The position numbers were made by a program, and so were the translations under genes. The notes below the pieces were generated by a model. That model saw nothing but the letters and a program-made list of their open reading frames with translations, ran no database searches and was not told the origin of the DNA. A DNA stretch of 64,000 nt from Porodaedalea pini (Eukaryota > Basidiomycota > Agaricomycetes > Hymenochaetales > Hymenochaetaceae), in assembly GCA_002794775.1 (NCBI GenBank), contig NBAY01000010.1, positions 496,001 through 560,000 on the forward strand, given 5' to 3'. Every line of letters begins with the position of its first letter. Position 1 is the stretch's first letter. Positions 14,113 to 26,142 of the stretch are shown here, in pieces.

Positions 14113-16348
14113 CTACACCGCCTGCTCCCTTCCCGATATCCTTGCGCGCGCCCACCGCGCCGTCTCCACCGTCGCATTGATCAACGGGTCAAGACGCGGG
14201 AGCCTCCAGCTCTCCCTCTCCCTCCCTTTCCGATTCTTTGAATCCTCTTCTCGAGGTTCAGCCTCGCCAGAGGAATAAGGAGGGTATGGAGGATACAGAG
14301 AGAGCGCGGCGAGCGCGAGATACGTGTGATACGGATCTGGGTGTGCGCCTGGCGCCTTTGCGAGCCCGCCCAGTCGGAACTGGCACCGTGACAGGAAACG
14401 TGCGTGCGTGAGGCGTTCGACGAAGTCTGCTTTCTCTTCCTCTTCGCGTACTTGCTCCTCGTCGCCCTCGATTCCATACACGTCCCGCTCTGATTCGGGC
14501 GGGGACACCCCGCCGACGAGCATCCCAGAGCGCAGTATCCTCAACGCGGCGCCGCACCAGAAACTATAGCACGCGTCCGCATCCTTCTCCGTCCGTCCGC
14601 CGAATCCACCGCCCTCCGCTTCCTCTCCCTCCTCTATTGCTCCACCATCTTCTCCCTGACCCCCGCCTTCTGCAAATTCCTGCCGCTGCTGCTGCACAAG
14701 CCACCTCTCCGCCCTCCTCCTCTCCTCCCTACTTAGTTGCGCCTCTGCTTTGTACGTCCGAGGCGCCAGCGCGAGCGTCGCCAGTGCGCAGTAGGTCGGA
14801 CCACCTGTACATAGGACATGAATCCGAAATAATCAACACGCGTGGAATATATGGATGGAATGAAAATGCATGATCGACGTCGTCAATGCAAATGCGATGT
14901 CTAAACGCTATTCGTGAAAAGTCTATTCAAGGGTCGAGGCCGAGGATCGCCCAGACAGGGGACACAGACACGCAGGGTGCAGGTTCGCTTGTGACAAAGG
15001 CAGGGAGGGCGAGATAGGGGAGGCAGGAGATAAGCAGCGTGCATCGTATGTGAGCACAGAAAAGAAAAGAAGTTACGAAAAGGGAAGAGAAAAGGGGGGC
15101 GGGGGCAGAAAGGCAATACAAATGGAAAAGGAACGAAATGAAATGAATGAAACTCACCCTGCGCCTCGTTCCCCGGCGCCTGCCCGAACCCGCCCTCGTA
15201 GCTCGCGCACCGCCGCACGAACGCGAGCGCGCGCGGGACGTCGATACCGCGCCAGTCATCGAGCATCGCGCAGATTGCAAACGCGGTGTACACCATCCGT
15301 ATGTCCGCCTCGCCCTGCCCTGGGATCGCGCTGAAGCTGTGATTTGCGTGCACCGGAAATGTAGTTTCGAAAATTTGTATCTTGGTAGGAGAACGTGAGG
15401 ATGTGAAAACGTACCTGCCATCTACCTTTTGCGTCGCGCGCAGGAGGCCGACGAGCCCCCGCCGGTCAAGCGCCGTGAAGTCGTCCCGCAGGATCGCGAG
15501 AGCGAGCAGCGCGGTGTATGTCATGATCAGATGAGGCGGGTCTGCGTCCACCGTATTCTACGCGCGCAAGAGTATGCACAGCAAGATTCATTCAATGTAG
15601 GTGCGATTGATGAACATGAGAAAAGTTAGAATAACTCCTGGAGAGTGAGGTGGGTATATGCGCACGTACTGTCGACCGAGAATCAGATTCCGATGCAGGG
15701 GCGGAGGACTCGTCATGGCCGACATTCATGAACGGGCCCGGGCGAAAACCACCAATGTATCCGCCCTCTTCATCGTCATCCGCATCTTGCTTATCCGCTT
15801 CATCTCTTCGTGACGACGACGACGACGACGGTACCGAATCCGGACCTGCACTTCTCAGTCCTTCGTCACAGCTCGCACCCTTCCGAGCCTATGCGCACTC
15901 ACCCTTCATCTCCTCCTCCTACCCTTTGTTCTGCTTCGGTATCTGCGCTCGTATTGCGTTCCCCCGGTCCTATAGAACCAACATCATCACCCTGTTGCCT
16001 CAAACGCGGTCGCGCCACCTGTTGCGCCCAGATCCACGTGCGCCACGCCTCGCGGTTAACTTCACTCAGCTTCGCACCCAGCAGGCCCAGTATATCAAGC
16101 GCACCAAGGCAGTAAAAGCCCACGGCGACGCTGCATCGATTCAAGCGTAGGCATCGGCCGTTTCGAAAACATATACACGCAATCCATTAGCTTCACCACC
16201 TCAAGCCTGGTGTTGAAAAACGCGCTCGCCGTGAGGAGTCCGCCTCAGCCATGGTCGCAGGCAGGCCGTACAAACACCGCAAGCAGAAGTTCGCGTGCGC
16301 GACCTTGTTGAGCATGCCGAGCTCGATACCATTGTCTGTTGCTGACAT
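14113..16348 (-). CDS. CDC43: geranylgeranyltransferase type I beta subunit
   Basis: Catalytic beta subunit of protein geranylgeranyltransferase I, which attaches a C20 lipid to CaaX-Leu proteins such as Rho GTPases. Start at 16348 (MSATDNGIELGMLNKVAHAN), followed by FCLRCLYGLPATM, the family's N-terminal helix. Later repeats of the alpha-alpha barrel are clear: HLIMTYTALLALAIL, IRMVYTAFAICAMLDDW, and the glycine-rich YEGGFGQAPGNEAQG. The zinc site is preserved: Asp and Cys in DACYSFWCGAAL and His in DPYHTYLALAALSLY. Two acidic insertions, at 15.66-15.85 kb and 14.4-14.65 kb, make it longer than yeast or human versions. The first intron fits conserved sequence best if it is GC-AG (16131-16229), see findings. 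The product ends REQAV. It would work with the separate alpha subunit, not in this window. Confidence 0.88.
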
Positions 16349-16604
16349 CCTCCGTATAACTTGTAGAAACAATAAAGGAGTGATAATAGTAAATGTAAAG
16401 GATTCTAGCAAGCAAGCAGTGAAGAGGAAAGACTGAGCGGGAGAGCAAGATCGACGATGTGACGCAGTCGAAACAGCACCGACATTTGACCCTCACAGAT
16501 AAAGAAGGTTGTTCTCACAATCATACTCTGAATAATAAACTTTAAATCGAAGGAAAGCAAGTCAAAAAAAAAAATACAAAATTAATGCACAAGCGACAAA
16601 ACTA

Positions 16605-18679
16605 CTACAACCCATCATCGTACAGCTTGCGCGACAACGCAACGTAGAACCGCTCGGGGTCAAATTTCAGCCGCGAGTCTCCCGCCTCGCTAGCCTTCTT
16701 CGCGTCCACGCGCTCCTTCTCGGCTTTCCGCGTTGCCATGGACGCGAATGCACTCGGTCGGGATGTAGGAGGTTGGATTTCAGAGGAAGAAGGAAGAGTA
16801 GTGGATGGTTTCCGCGAGGGAGAAGGTACCTGCTCTGCAACCCAGTCAAATACCGCTGAGAGCTTGTCAGTTGACGACTTCAGAACGGCATCCTCCGAGT
16901 CAGATTCGGAGGATTTGGATGCTCGCGAGTCGTCGGCTGAATTCTTGCCACCCGAGTGAGATTCGCGCTCGCTCTTCTCGCGCTGCTCTTCCTCTTTCCG
17001 CCACGCTCCGACGCGCCATCCCCAGTCCTTCCAGTTGAAATTCACATTCACGCGTGAAAGAGGGTCCGAGAGACTGTTCTTCAATGCGCTCGGGAGAGCA
17101 AGGTCGACATTCCACTCGCCGTCAGCACCCAGACCCCGTGTACCGCGCACGTCCCAATGGTCGCATCCTTCTAGTGTGCCTAGAAACTCTCCCCAGCGCG
17201 CGCTGCGCACGCTCACCAGTCCGTCGTTACCCCACTCTTCCTCCTCCGGATGTGGATGAGCCTCGCGTTCCCGAGCCTCAACGCCGTCGAGCACCATCTT
17301 AGGTAGCCATAGCGGATGTAACACACTCATACTGTCCGTGCGCGCGGCGACGCTATAGTAGCGCACGCGCGGATCGTCTGGCGTCGCCGGGTTGAACACG
17401 TTCTCAAGGTAATAAGTACTAAGATTCGCATACGCAGGGGAATCGAACACCGAGAGGAGAAGCGTCGTTAGCGAAGATGGCAGGTTCGCAAGCGAGAATA
17501 CTAGCGGAGAGTTAGTCGCTTCAGATACCTTGCGAGACACTTCTTTGGCTTGTCGCTGGACTTTTCCGATACCAATGTTATCCTGCGAAGGTATCTGAAA
17601 TGAGAACATTCACGGCAAATAAGGACACATACCATGCACCAATCCATGAATGGGCTACCCCGATGAGGAGTGCAGACTGTCGTCAATGATGCTGGATTGT
17701 ACTCTTTCGGCTTAACATGTGCTATTAGATGTCGACAGTCCAGCCCACCCATGGAATGAGCCACGAAGTTAACATCACGTCCACGAGCCTTTTCACGCAG
17801 AAACTCGTTCATACGCTCAGCGCGTGATTCTATCGAGCCTGTACTATTCCTTAGTCATTAGCAGTCTATTCAGAATCGCCAACAAAGAGACATACCCAGG
17901 CACTCCAGTTACGATTACCTCCGCACCAATTTTTTTCTTCAGCACCTTCAAGACGTTTGCCCAGTAGTGTAGCTGTAGCATAGGAATGGATGACGGCCCT
18001 CTGACGTCGTAACCATAAAGTCCTTTAATGATACGCGGTAGCAGTATCAGTCTTGTCACTAGCCAACTAGGTGATGGAGAAAACGCACCATGGCACAAAA
18101 CAATCGGATTTCGAGGAGTCCGGACAGGGTCAAAGAGCGTCGGGTTCAGCATGAGAGCGTGTATTGGTGACAGGGCCTCATCCGGGCTCGCACGAGGTGG
18201 GGGAGGATCAGGATTCGAGGGAGAATGACTACTCGGTGGAGTAGACTTCTCGTGGAATTGACTTTCCTCTTTGAAGGATTCCTGGTTGTTCGCCTCATCA
18301 ACAGAGGTGGTGTGTGTGTTGCGGGGAGCTTGCTTAGCAGTTGTTTTCCATGGCCATGGCTTTAAACGGCTCCAATGTGCATATGGAGCAGAGTTAGCTA
18401 GCGTTGTGTTAACTGCTGAATTATATTCTAAGTCGAGGAGAACGAACCTCTATCGCGTTCATCCGCCAACCTAACAGCTTGCGTCGCCAGCACTTCCGAC
18501 CTCACAGGAGACCCTTCTGACCTCCGCAGCCTCTCATCCTTCGAATTCGTCTCCCTCCTCGAGTCTACATCAGTTTTCTGTAGAATATAGTACTGGTTCG
18601 AAATCGTAATGGACGAGAACACGTTGAAGAGCCGTCGGATGAAGAGCGCCACAGGAACCGGGAGCAAAAGAGTGTGCAT
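16605..18679 (-). CDS. Tgl2-like triacylglycerol lipase (alpha/beta hydrolase)
   Basis: An alpha/beta-hydrolase lipase resembling the yeast mitochondrial lipase Tgl2. The start at 18679 gives MHTLLLPVPVALFIRRLFNV, a hydrophobic, arginine-containing N-terminus that could be a mitochondrial presequence or signal anchor. Then come a charged linker, the oxyanion-hole strand NPIVLCHGAFS, and the nucleophile elbow NFVAHSMGGLDCRHLI, where Ala replaces the first Gly of GxSxG, a common lipase variant. It continues with TTVCTPHRGSPFMDW and a long conserved exon with YYSVAARTDSM and WGNDGLVSV, then GCDHWDVRG, whose His is the likely catalytic histidine. The last 150 residues are Ser/Glu-rich and low complexity before a conserved end (KFDPERFYVALSRKLYDDGL). 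Substrate specificity is inferred from the family only. Confidence 0.8.
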
Positions 18680-19080
18680 TGCGATGCAGTTGGTGGTTAG
18701 GAATAGATCATGAGAGATAAAAGTATAAAATTTCTAGCGCCACGTTAGACCGAGGCTTTGGATGCTGTCTTGCGATGGATGGATGATCGCGGACGCGCGC
18801 GACGCGCTTCAGTGACGAGAAGATGTGAGCCGCTGCACGTGTGCTTGAAGAGAACACGTGCATAACTCTTTCGACAGAATTCATGATCACGAGTAAATTA
18901 CTATGAACAACCTTTAATGTTCTCTAGGAGCTGGATTGATGCAGCGCACATTTAATTTAATCGCAAACGAAATGTAATGGTGGCATTCGAGCCAACGATG
19001 GACGAATTCAATCTAAGCTTGTAGATCGCTGCAGATCATCAACGCAATCGTTGAACTCAGCCTCGCCGAAGTCCCTCACG
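18680..19080. other. intergenic region
   Basis: About 400 bases between the lipase start and the stop of the first P450. It marks the change from GC-richer housekeeping genes to the AT-richer accessory block. No coding feature is recognised. Confidence 0.4.
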
Positions 19081-21463
19081 CTAATAGGACACACGCGACA
19101 CCCTTAAGGGGACTTGCCCAGCTTTATGGCCAGGCTCTGTGACAACGGGATGCTGAACGAAACCCATCTTCCAAGATATCTCCGGACCTGGCTCAAAGAT
19201 GAATTTATCCAGAAGCATGAACAGCACGAGTTCTGTCGCGAGACGGTCAATACTAAAGTGCGACCTTTAACTGAAGGACTTACTCATCTCCATTTCAGCA
19301 AATTTGAAGCCGCTAAAGATGGTAAGAACGTCAGTATCAAACAATAATGAGGCATCTCTAAACTCACATGCATGCCCTTCCGCCTCCGAGGAATGTCATT
19401 CTAAAGGTACACGGCAACGTGGATTAGCATCTTGCAGGCGGCGTAGTTCGGTGATGGCCTTACATCTGAGAGTAAACTCCAGGCAAATGCGCGTCGTCTA
19501 CGCTCTTTGGCAACGGCCTGAGCCAGCGCTCTGGTTTCCATTCTCCTGCATCTTCACCCCATATGGCCTTGCTCATATTTGCACCAAGGATAGAGATGTG
19601 AACGGTGGTGTTCTTTTTGAGCGGAATCTGCTTGATCTCTGTCTTCCCGTCGGTGGATTTGATCGGCCAGTGTAGCGGGAGGACAATGTCCTTATTGGTA
19701 CTGTCCCACTTCAAGTAAATATTTTATTTCAGTGTAACATTTCGAAGAAAGTACATACATGCGGTTGATATGTGTGGCCGGTGGATGCATGCGTAATGTT
19801 TCGCGGCAGACGGCATCAAGCAGTGGTAAAGCCATGAGCGCATCGTAATCGAGGTCTCCGTGCTCCTTCCGAGCAGCTGAGATTTCTTCACGGAGCTTCG
19901 ACTGTATATCTTGATGTCTCGACAACACGTAGAGTATGCGGCTTGTTGCGCTCGTTGTAGTGTCGTGTCCGGCCATTATGAATGTACTGTAGTGTCCATC
20001 AATCATTATTTCTGACCTGCTCTACGCTTCTAGAACCGAAGCGACTCACCTCATATGCGCCAAGAGCTCAGACTCAGGCAAGTTAGTAGCTCCATTTGCT
20101 GCAGAGCTCGCTTTCACTATGGCAATGTGAAATACGTCACCTTATACTACAGAGACAACTGAGGGCTCACTTATAATACTCATGATGTCCTTTCCCTTTC
20201 CGATTTGCGCGCGTACGGCCTCATCACCAGCTTCAAAAGCCTGTCTCTTATTTCGAAGAATGGACCTTGAATGCTCTTCAATGGTATCTGTGAACGCAAC
20301 TATTTCTTTGACGGTCTTCGAAGGGAACAACCCCAACAATCTGCGCCGAAGGGACGCGCTGCCGAGCTTGACTGCCAGAGGCAATAACTGACGAAGGAAA
20401 TCAAGTTTATTGAGCGTTTGCCTGTACGGAAGAAAGAGATCAGACCTGAGTATACATGTACATCCCGAAATGATGTGGAAAGAAAAAAAAAGTGGTGAGA
20501 AGAAAACTGTTACTTACAAAAGAAGCTTCAAATCCTCGTTATACTTGTTCGTCTGCTCTTCATCAAGAGCATCGAAAGAGTAGCCAAATCCACCTTGACC
20601 AATATACTCGAGTGCAGCGCGACTCATCCAGTTCATGACGTCGATATACTCTTTGCCTTTTGAAACTTCTACTCCAAGGACATCACAGAGCTTACAAAGA
20701 AAATAAGAGCGCCTCATTCAGTCAAGCACTGCCAGTAATGAAGCTATGTCGACAGACCTTGTAAGCGATAGGATAACACACAGGAAGAATGTCGCGCATG
20801 TGCTTTAAGGAGAAGACGGGGTTAAGCATCTTGCGCTGCTTCTTATGGACGTCGCCTGCGTCGTTGAAGTTAAGGATTAGATCATCAAACACGACTTATG
20901 TACATATACACATAAAATAGCACTTACCCTGGGTAGCTAGGAGACTCGGCCCCATCGTGAGGCCAAATGTTCTGTGCGCGTGTTAGATCTTGTCCTAGAG
21001 TTTGGGGCATCCACTCACAATAAGAACACCTCTGTCTCTTCATAAACATACTGATCTTTGACCAAAATGTGATGCAAAGCAAGTGGATCAGAGACGGAGA
21101 GCTGTTGGTCCTGTAAAGATGTCAATAAGTCAGTATCTACGTGTGAGCTAGTCAGTACCCGAGGAGCAGAGCTCACCCCGTAGAACATGTCAAGACGGGC
21201 GACGCCTCCATAATTCTTGTACAGCTCTTGGTGAAATGCCCATCCATCTGGGTTATTGAATAACTCGAAGTTGCCTGCCCAGCAGCAGTAAGTCTCGCAA
21301 TGCTCTCACTAGGGCGTTCTTTGCACGTACCCTTCCACCAAGATGCACGAGGAGGTCCAGGGATATGCGATAAAGAGAATCGGGCGGAAACAAAATGAAA
21401 GAGTCGCCATAAGACGAAGGCAGCGAAAGAGGTCCCAACGACCTCAGAAGCAGATAAAGCCAT
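19081..21463 (-). CDS. cytochrome P450, copy 1
   Basis: Heme monooxygenase of the ER membrane, split into many short exons. The start at 21463 gives MALSASEVVGTSFAAFVLWR, an N-terminal membrane anchor, followed by the proline-rich hinge HIPGPPRASWWKG. In order: RKMLNPVFSLKHMRD (C helix region), the I-helix oxygen-binding AGHDTTTSATSRIL, the K-helix ExxR in CRETLRMHPP, the PERF-type WKPERWLRPLP, and the heme-binding loop FLGGGRACIGFKFAEMEM. The loop is split by an intron (junction at the Ile codon) and the Cys thiolate ligand is present. The last exon encodes FEPGPEISWKMGFVQHPVV and ends VSRVSY. All key residues are intact. It is closely related to copies 2 and 3 in this window and shares an upstream promoter block with copy 2. 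The substrate is unknown; I do not assign a CYP family number. Confidence 0.9.
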
Positions 21464-21502
21464 GTCTGGGGACTGGTTTCGATAAAGGGGCACAAAGCCG
21501 TT

Positions 21503-21530
21503 ATTCTTATATGTTGGAACCGTCCAACCA
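21503..21530 (-). promoter_or_regulatory. P450 copy 1 core promoter block with TATA box
   Basis: On the minus strand this reads GGTTGGACGGTTCC, a short spacer and then a TATAAGAAT box, about 45 bases before the ATG. The same arrangement, nearly base for base, precedes P450 copy 2, and a diverged version lies beyond the insertion upstream of copy 3. Conservation between paralogues, next to freely diverging flanks, supports function. Confidence 0.55.
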
Positions 21531-22708
21531 TTTGCAATTCGATTAGATTCTGGCGACGGGGATGTTGCCGATTTTTACTGAGCACCCAGAGAAGTCAATT
21601 GTACGTTCGAAAAAGCATGTTAAAGAAACAGGGCTACGATAGGCGAGACGAAGAACGCATCAGCAAGGAAGGACGCGAAATTAGACTCAGGGCGCTGATT
21701 TGACGGAGAGGTGGTATCCCAGAGCTTTTGAACCGACGACAGAACAGGCTAGGTACACGCATACTTTGCAAAAGCTGTTGAAGACTCCCTTCAACAGACC
21801 ATCCCTTGTAAAGTATTAGCCACAGACGCCCTTGTGGAGAACGACAAGATAGCTTCCGCGTCGACCCTCGAAGACCGCTTGTAGGTTACTGCAAGTGAAT
21901 ACCCGAAATCCAGAGACCTGAGCCGAGTCCGAAAGGCCATCAAAAACGCCAGGTTCAAGTCTTCGTAAATGAGAAGCAGTTCGGGGTGCTTCTCACACAC
22001 GTTTCTATTGGCGCCTATCAGAAACAGAAAGCCATCCTTGCGACGCTTTGCGAATTGATGCGGCGTCATTTTGAAATTTGAATACCTTCCACTGAACCCG
22101 ACATACCCACCAGGTAATAACAGAACCTTTCGAAAGGGTGGTAATGAGTATAGAGGAGAACAAGATGCAGCTCACAGACATTCCATATGTTCGATGATTT
22201 GACTTCGGGCTGAGAATCAGTAACGACGCACATACGGCGAGTTCGTCTTTCCCGAGCACGTGATAGCAACGCGTTGCGTCGCTTGTCTGTTTGCTGTTTG
22301 TTGAGCCTTGTTTTTGCCTCGCAATTGCCTAACAGTTTTCTCCATCAACCTTCAGGAATGCACTAAAAGCTGTTAATAAACATGTTCCCTTACCTTCAAA
22401 AAACACCTGAAAAGTTCTTGAGCTCAAAAGGAGCAGGACATATCGGGAAATTCATCCGATATTGTATGATGGAGAGCATACGATTGTGCTCCCAAGCGAG
22501 AAAAATTTCTGGTTCCACATCGTGATGAAAGCAGCCATCATGATCTACAGTCGAAAGTATTGCCTAAAGGACAGACGATGATACGAACAAGCCCGTTCTC
22601 TCGCGAAGAACATACAGTGAGTCCCATATCATTCCCAAAGACTACACGCGAACATTGACCGTATGCCCGCCCGAGCCACCAGCCTCCGTCGACTCTACGA
22701 CTCTCCAC
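21531..22708. other. spacer between P450 copies 1 and 2
   Basis: About 1.2 kb of AT-rich DNA downstream of copy 2 and upstream of copy 1. The short open frames at 21.8-22.27 kb have no recognisable motif. I see no transposon remnant or gene here. Confidence 0.4.
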
Positions 22709-25083
22709 TCATTTTGAGATGACAGATACCTTCAAAGGCACCCTCGCTTCATCACTTTCCTCGCCTTTGACGACAGGATGCTGGATGCCGCTCATCTTCC
22801 AAGATATCTCAGGACCTGGCTCGAAGATGAACTTCTCGATGAGCGTCGATAGCACGACCTCTGCACCGGTTAATTGTCAATGTAGAGTTTGAATGCAGCT
22901 TTACTTGATGGATTTCTCACTCATTTCCATTTCAGCGAACTTAAAGCCACTGGAAGGGATGTCTCGATAAGCATGCAAAGGCCGTCCGTTAAGTAGGATG
23001 CTGCTTACATGCACGCCCTTCCGCCGCCAATAAAGGTCATTCTAGAAATAGGAATTAGTCACCCATAGATAGCTTTCAAACCCACTGGCAGCTTAAGAGG
23101 ACATCACATTTGTGAGTAAACTCCAGGCAGATGCGCATCCTCGATGCTTTGAGGCTGTTGCTTCAGCCAGCGCTCGGGTTTCCACTCTTCCGCATCCTCT
23201 CCCCAAAGAACCTTGCTCCGGTTCGCACCAAGAACAGAAACATTGACGATGGTATTCTTCTTGAGAGGTATCTCCTTGATCTCCGTCTTCCCGTCGACAG
23301 CTTTGATCGGCCAAAGCAGCGGGAGGACAATGTCTTGCCTAGTTCTGTCAAACGATAAACGTCAGTAAGCATGTCGAGCCATAACAGAAAGAACAGAGAA
23401 ATGTTCTACATGCGGTTGACCAAGTTGACGGGAGGATAAACGCGCAAAGTCTCGCGGCAGATCGCATCAAGGAACGGTAAGGACATTAGCGCATCATAGT
23501 CGAGGTCCTCATGGTCCTTGCGAGCGGCTGTAACTTCGTCGCGAAGCCTCGACTGAACATCTTGCCTTCCTGATAAGATATGAAGAGTCCGGCATATAGC
23601 ACTCGTGGTGGTGTCGTGTCCCGCCATTATGAATGTACTACAGATATTCCATATTAGTCATGCAATTATTGCTCACAAGAAAAATATGACTCGCCTCATA
23701 TGCGCCAGAAGCTCCGGCTCCGGAACGTGAGTGACCCCATTCACCGAGTTCGCTTTCACTGCAAGACCGGCCAACACATCAGATAATACCATACAAGCCT
23801 ATAAAATAAAATAAAATAGCTAACTTAAAATACTCAGCACGTCCTTGCCCTTTCCTATCTGCGCGTGAACGGCGTCGTCTCCATCCGCAAGCGCTTGTCT
23901 CTTCCCTTGGAGAATGTCTCTCGAATGTCTTTCGATGATATCAGTAAGTGCCACGACCTCCTTGACTAGTCCTGAGGGAATCAGTTCCACAAGTCTGCGT
24001 CGAAATGACGGAGAACCAATTTTAACCGCCCACGGCATGAACTGGCGAAAGAAGTTGAGCTTGAAAATTGAAAAACTTATCGAACAATAATAACAATGAT
24101 TAGTGTCAAGTACGCTTGAGCAATTATTCTTACTTACGTGTAAGCTTTCATGGCCTCGCTGTATGCATTCGTCTGCTTTTCATCTAGAGCATCGAAAGAA
24201 TAGCCAAGTCCACCTTGACCAATATACTCGAGAGCAGCGCGAGAGACCCAGTTCATGACGTCGACATGTCCCTTATTTTTTGAAACTTCGTTCTCAAGGA
24301 CGTTACAGAGCTTAGGAGGAAAAGAAGCATTAGTTAGACATGTAGCGACCGCGATGAAACTGCATAAAAACCTTGTCAGCGATAGGAGTAAATATGGGAA
24401 GCAGATCGCGCATATGCTTGAGAGAGAAGACCGGGTTGAGCATCTTGCGCTGCCTCTTATGGTCGTCACCTGAGTCGTCGAGGCGAAAGGTGAAAGATAT
24501 TATCAAACACTGCTGAATATACCCCGCAATAGCATACGGTCGAGTCACTTGCTCACCAAGAGTACCAAGGAGACTCGGTCCAAACATAAGCCGGAACGTC
24601 CTGCGCATGCGTTAGGCCTGTCGCAAGTTCTCCACACAGGCACTCACGTTAAGAATTCGTCTGTTTCTTCGTAGATATACTGATTCTTGACAAGTATGTG
24701 GTGCAAAGCAAGCGGATCAGACACGTAGAGCTGCTGGTCCTAGGAGCGAGTCAATGACTTCGCCTAAGCCTATCAGAACTCAAACAATAGCACGCACTCC
24801 AAGCATCATGTCAAGACGAGAAACACTCCCATAGTTTCTGTACAGCTCTTCCTGGAATTCCCAGCCTTCCGTGCCGAAGAATCGAACCAAGTTGCCTGTT
24901 GAACAGGAATAAGTCCTGCGCTTCTCACTTATCGTCTCTGTCATACATACCCTTCCACCAGGAGTCCCGAGGTGGGCCAGGTATGTAGGATAGCGAGCTT
25001 CGCTTGGCAAGAAACCTGAAAAGTCTCCACAAGGCAAAGGCAGCGGCAGAGATCGCAACGGTTTGAGCAGCAGAGAACTCCAT
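22709..25083 (-). CDS. cytochrome P450, copy 2
   Basis: Paralogue of the P450 at 19.1-21.5 kb with the same exon pattern and length. The start at 25083 gives the membrane anchor MEFSAAQTVAISAAAFALWR, then the hinge SYIPGPPRDSWWKG. The mid-domain RKMLNPVFSLKHMRD and the stretch NWVSRAALEYIGQGGLGYSF are nearly identical to copy 1. The I helix reads AGHDTTTSAICRTL, the ExxR motif is RETLRVYPP and the PERF region is WKPERWLKQQ. The heme loop FIGGGRACIGFKFAEMEM is split by the intron at the Ile codon. The last exon encodes FEPGPEISWKMSGIQHPVV and the product ends VSVISK. It looks functional. Chitinase 1 begins a kilobase upstream of it on the same strand. Substrate unknown. Confidence 0.9.
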
Positions 25084-25118
25084 GTCTGGAGGTGTGATGG
25101 CAAGGGACGAGGTTTCCT

Positions 25119-25147
25119 GTTCTTATACAATGGAAACCGTCCAACCA
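25119..25147 (-). promoter_or_regulatory. P450 copy 2 core promoter block with TATA box
   Basis: On the minus strand this reads GGTTGGACGGTTTCC, then a TATAAGAAC box, closely matching the block before P450 copy 1 in sequence, spacing and distance from the ATG. It is probably the TATA region plus an upstream activator site. Confidence 0.55.
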
Positions 25148-26142
25148 AGAAAGTACATGAAGCTCAGTGACAATGAAATGAACTGCTCGTCCTCAGAAAA
25201 GGTTTGTTGTTTGATCGTTTACATCCATCGCGATGATCCCTGTCAAGACGTTGCGAACTTCTCGGAGCCAACCTGGCATGAAATCGTGGCCAGAAGTGCT
25301 CCACACATGCAAAAAGCACCGTGGCGAAGTGCCAAAAACATACCACAGAAGCGCAATGTGTGGGAATCGCTCGTCAGGGACAGAGCCGTGCATTAGCAAA
25401 AGAAGGGTGATTACGAGACCAGCATAACGGAAGTTATTACGGGGCTGCCCGTGGATCGTGACAGTGAAATATTTCAACAGTCCGGCCTAGTAGAGCACTA
25501 GCAGAAAAGATCGACTTTAAATTTGCGTTTGACCTTGACGAACAGCCTTTTGTAGGAGATTGCAAACTCCAGATTATATACAGTGTCGTGGTTTTGAGGA
25601 TTTAGCTGTGAAGTCCGAAGTCGGCTTCCTTTCGGCCCGTTCATGTACAGTCAACTGAGTCAGAAGGGAGCGAACTGAACAGAGCTCTGTAGACAATGAA
25701 TTGAAGCGGAGTTTCAAACTTAAGCTTAAAGGCTACTGACATTTCAAAGTTTAAGGTTGAGAAGATCGAGCCCCGTAATACAGAATGCTTGTTCCGCGAG
25801 ATTAGCAAAAATGAAACAGCCAGCATTGAGAATGTGGACTCGCATAACTTCTTTCCAAAGCTCGCTTAAAATGAATTGCTTACAGTCGCCCAGAGCAGTC
25901 TCAACATTGGCCCAAGGAACAAAGCGAGCTAATTCAATTTCAATATCTGCGCAATATTGCCCCAGGTACAGCGCACGCAAGACTTAGCAAACTCTCTTCC
26001 ATACTATTAATTGCTACATCCGTAAATTACTACGATACGTGTAGGAATAAGTTGAATAATTCAGTCATCGCCTCACCACCTTACTCAGAAACATTACAAT
26101 GTAACCAGAGATTGCAATATATTAGTTCCACAGTCAAAGCGA
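25148..26142. other. spacer between P450 copy 2 and chitinase 1
   Basis: Roughly 1 kb that should contain the distal P450 promoter and the 3' flank of the chitinase gene. No open frame here has a recognisable motif. Confidence 0.4.

Noticed and set aside
14258..14697. Overlapping minus-strand frames in the prenyltransferase region
   Set aside because: Only one frame carries the zinc-site motifs and links to neighbouring exons; the others are frame shadows of GC-rich sequence.
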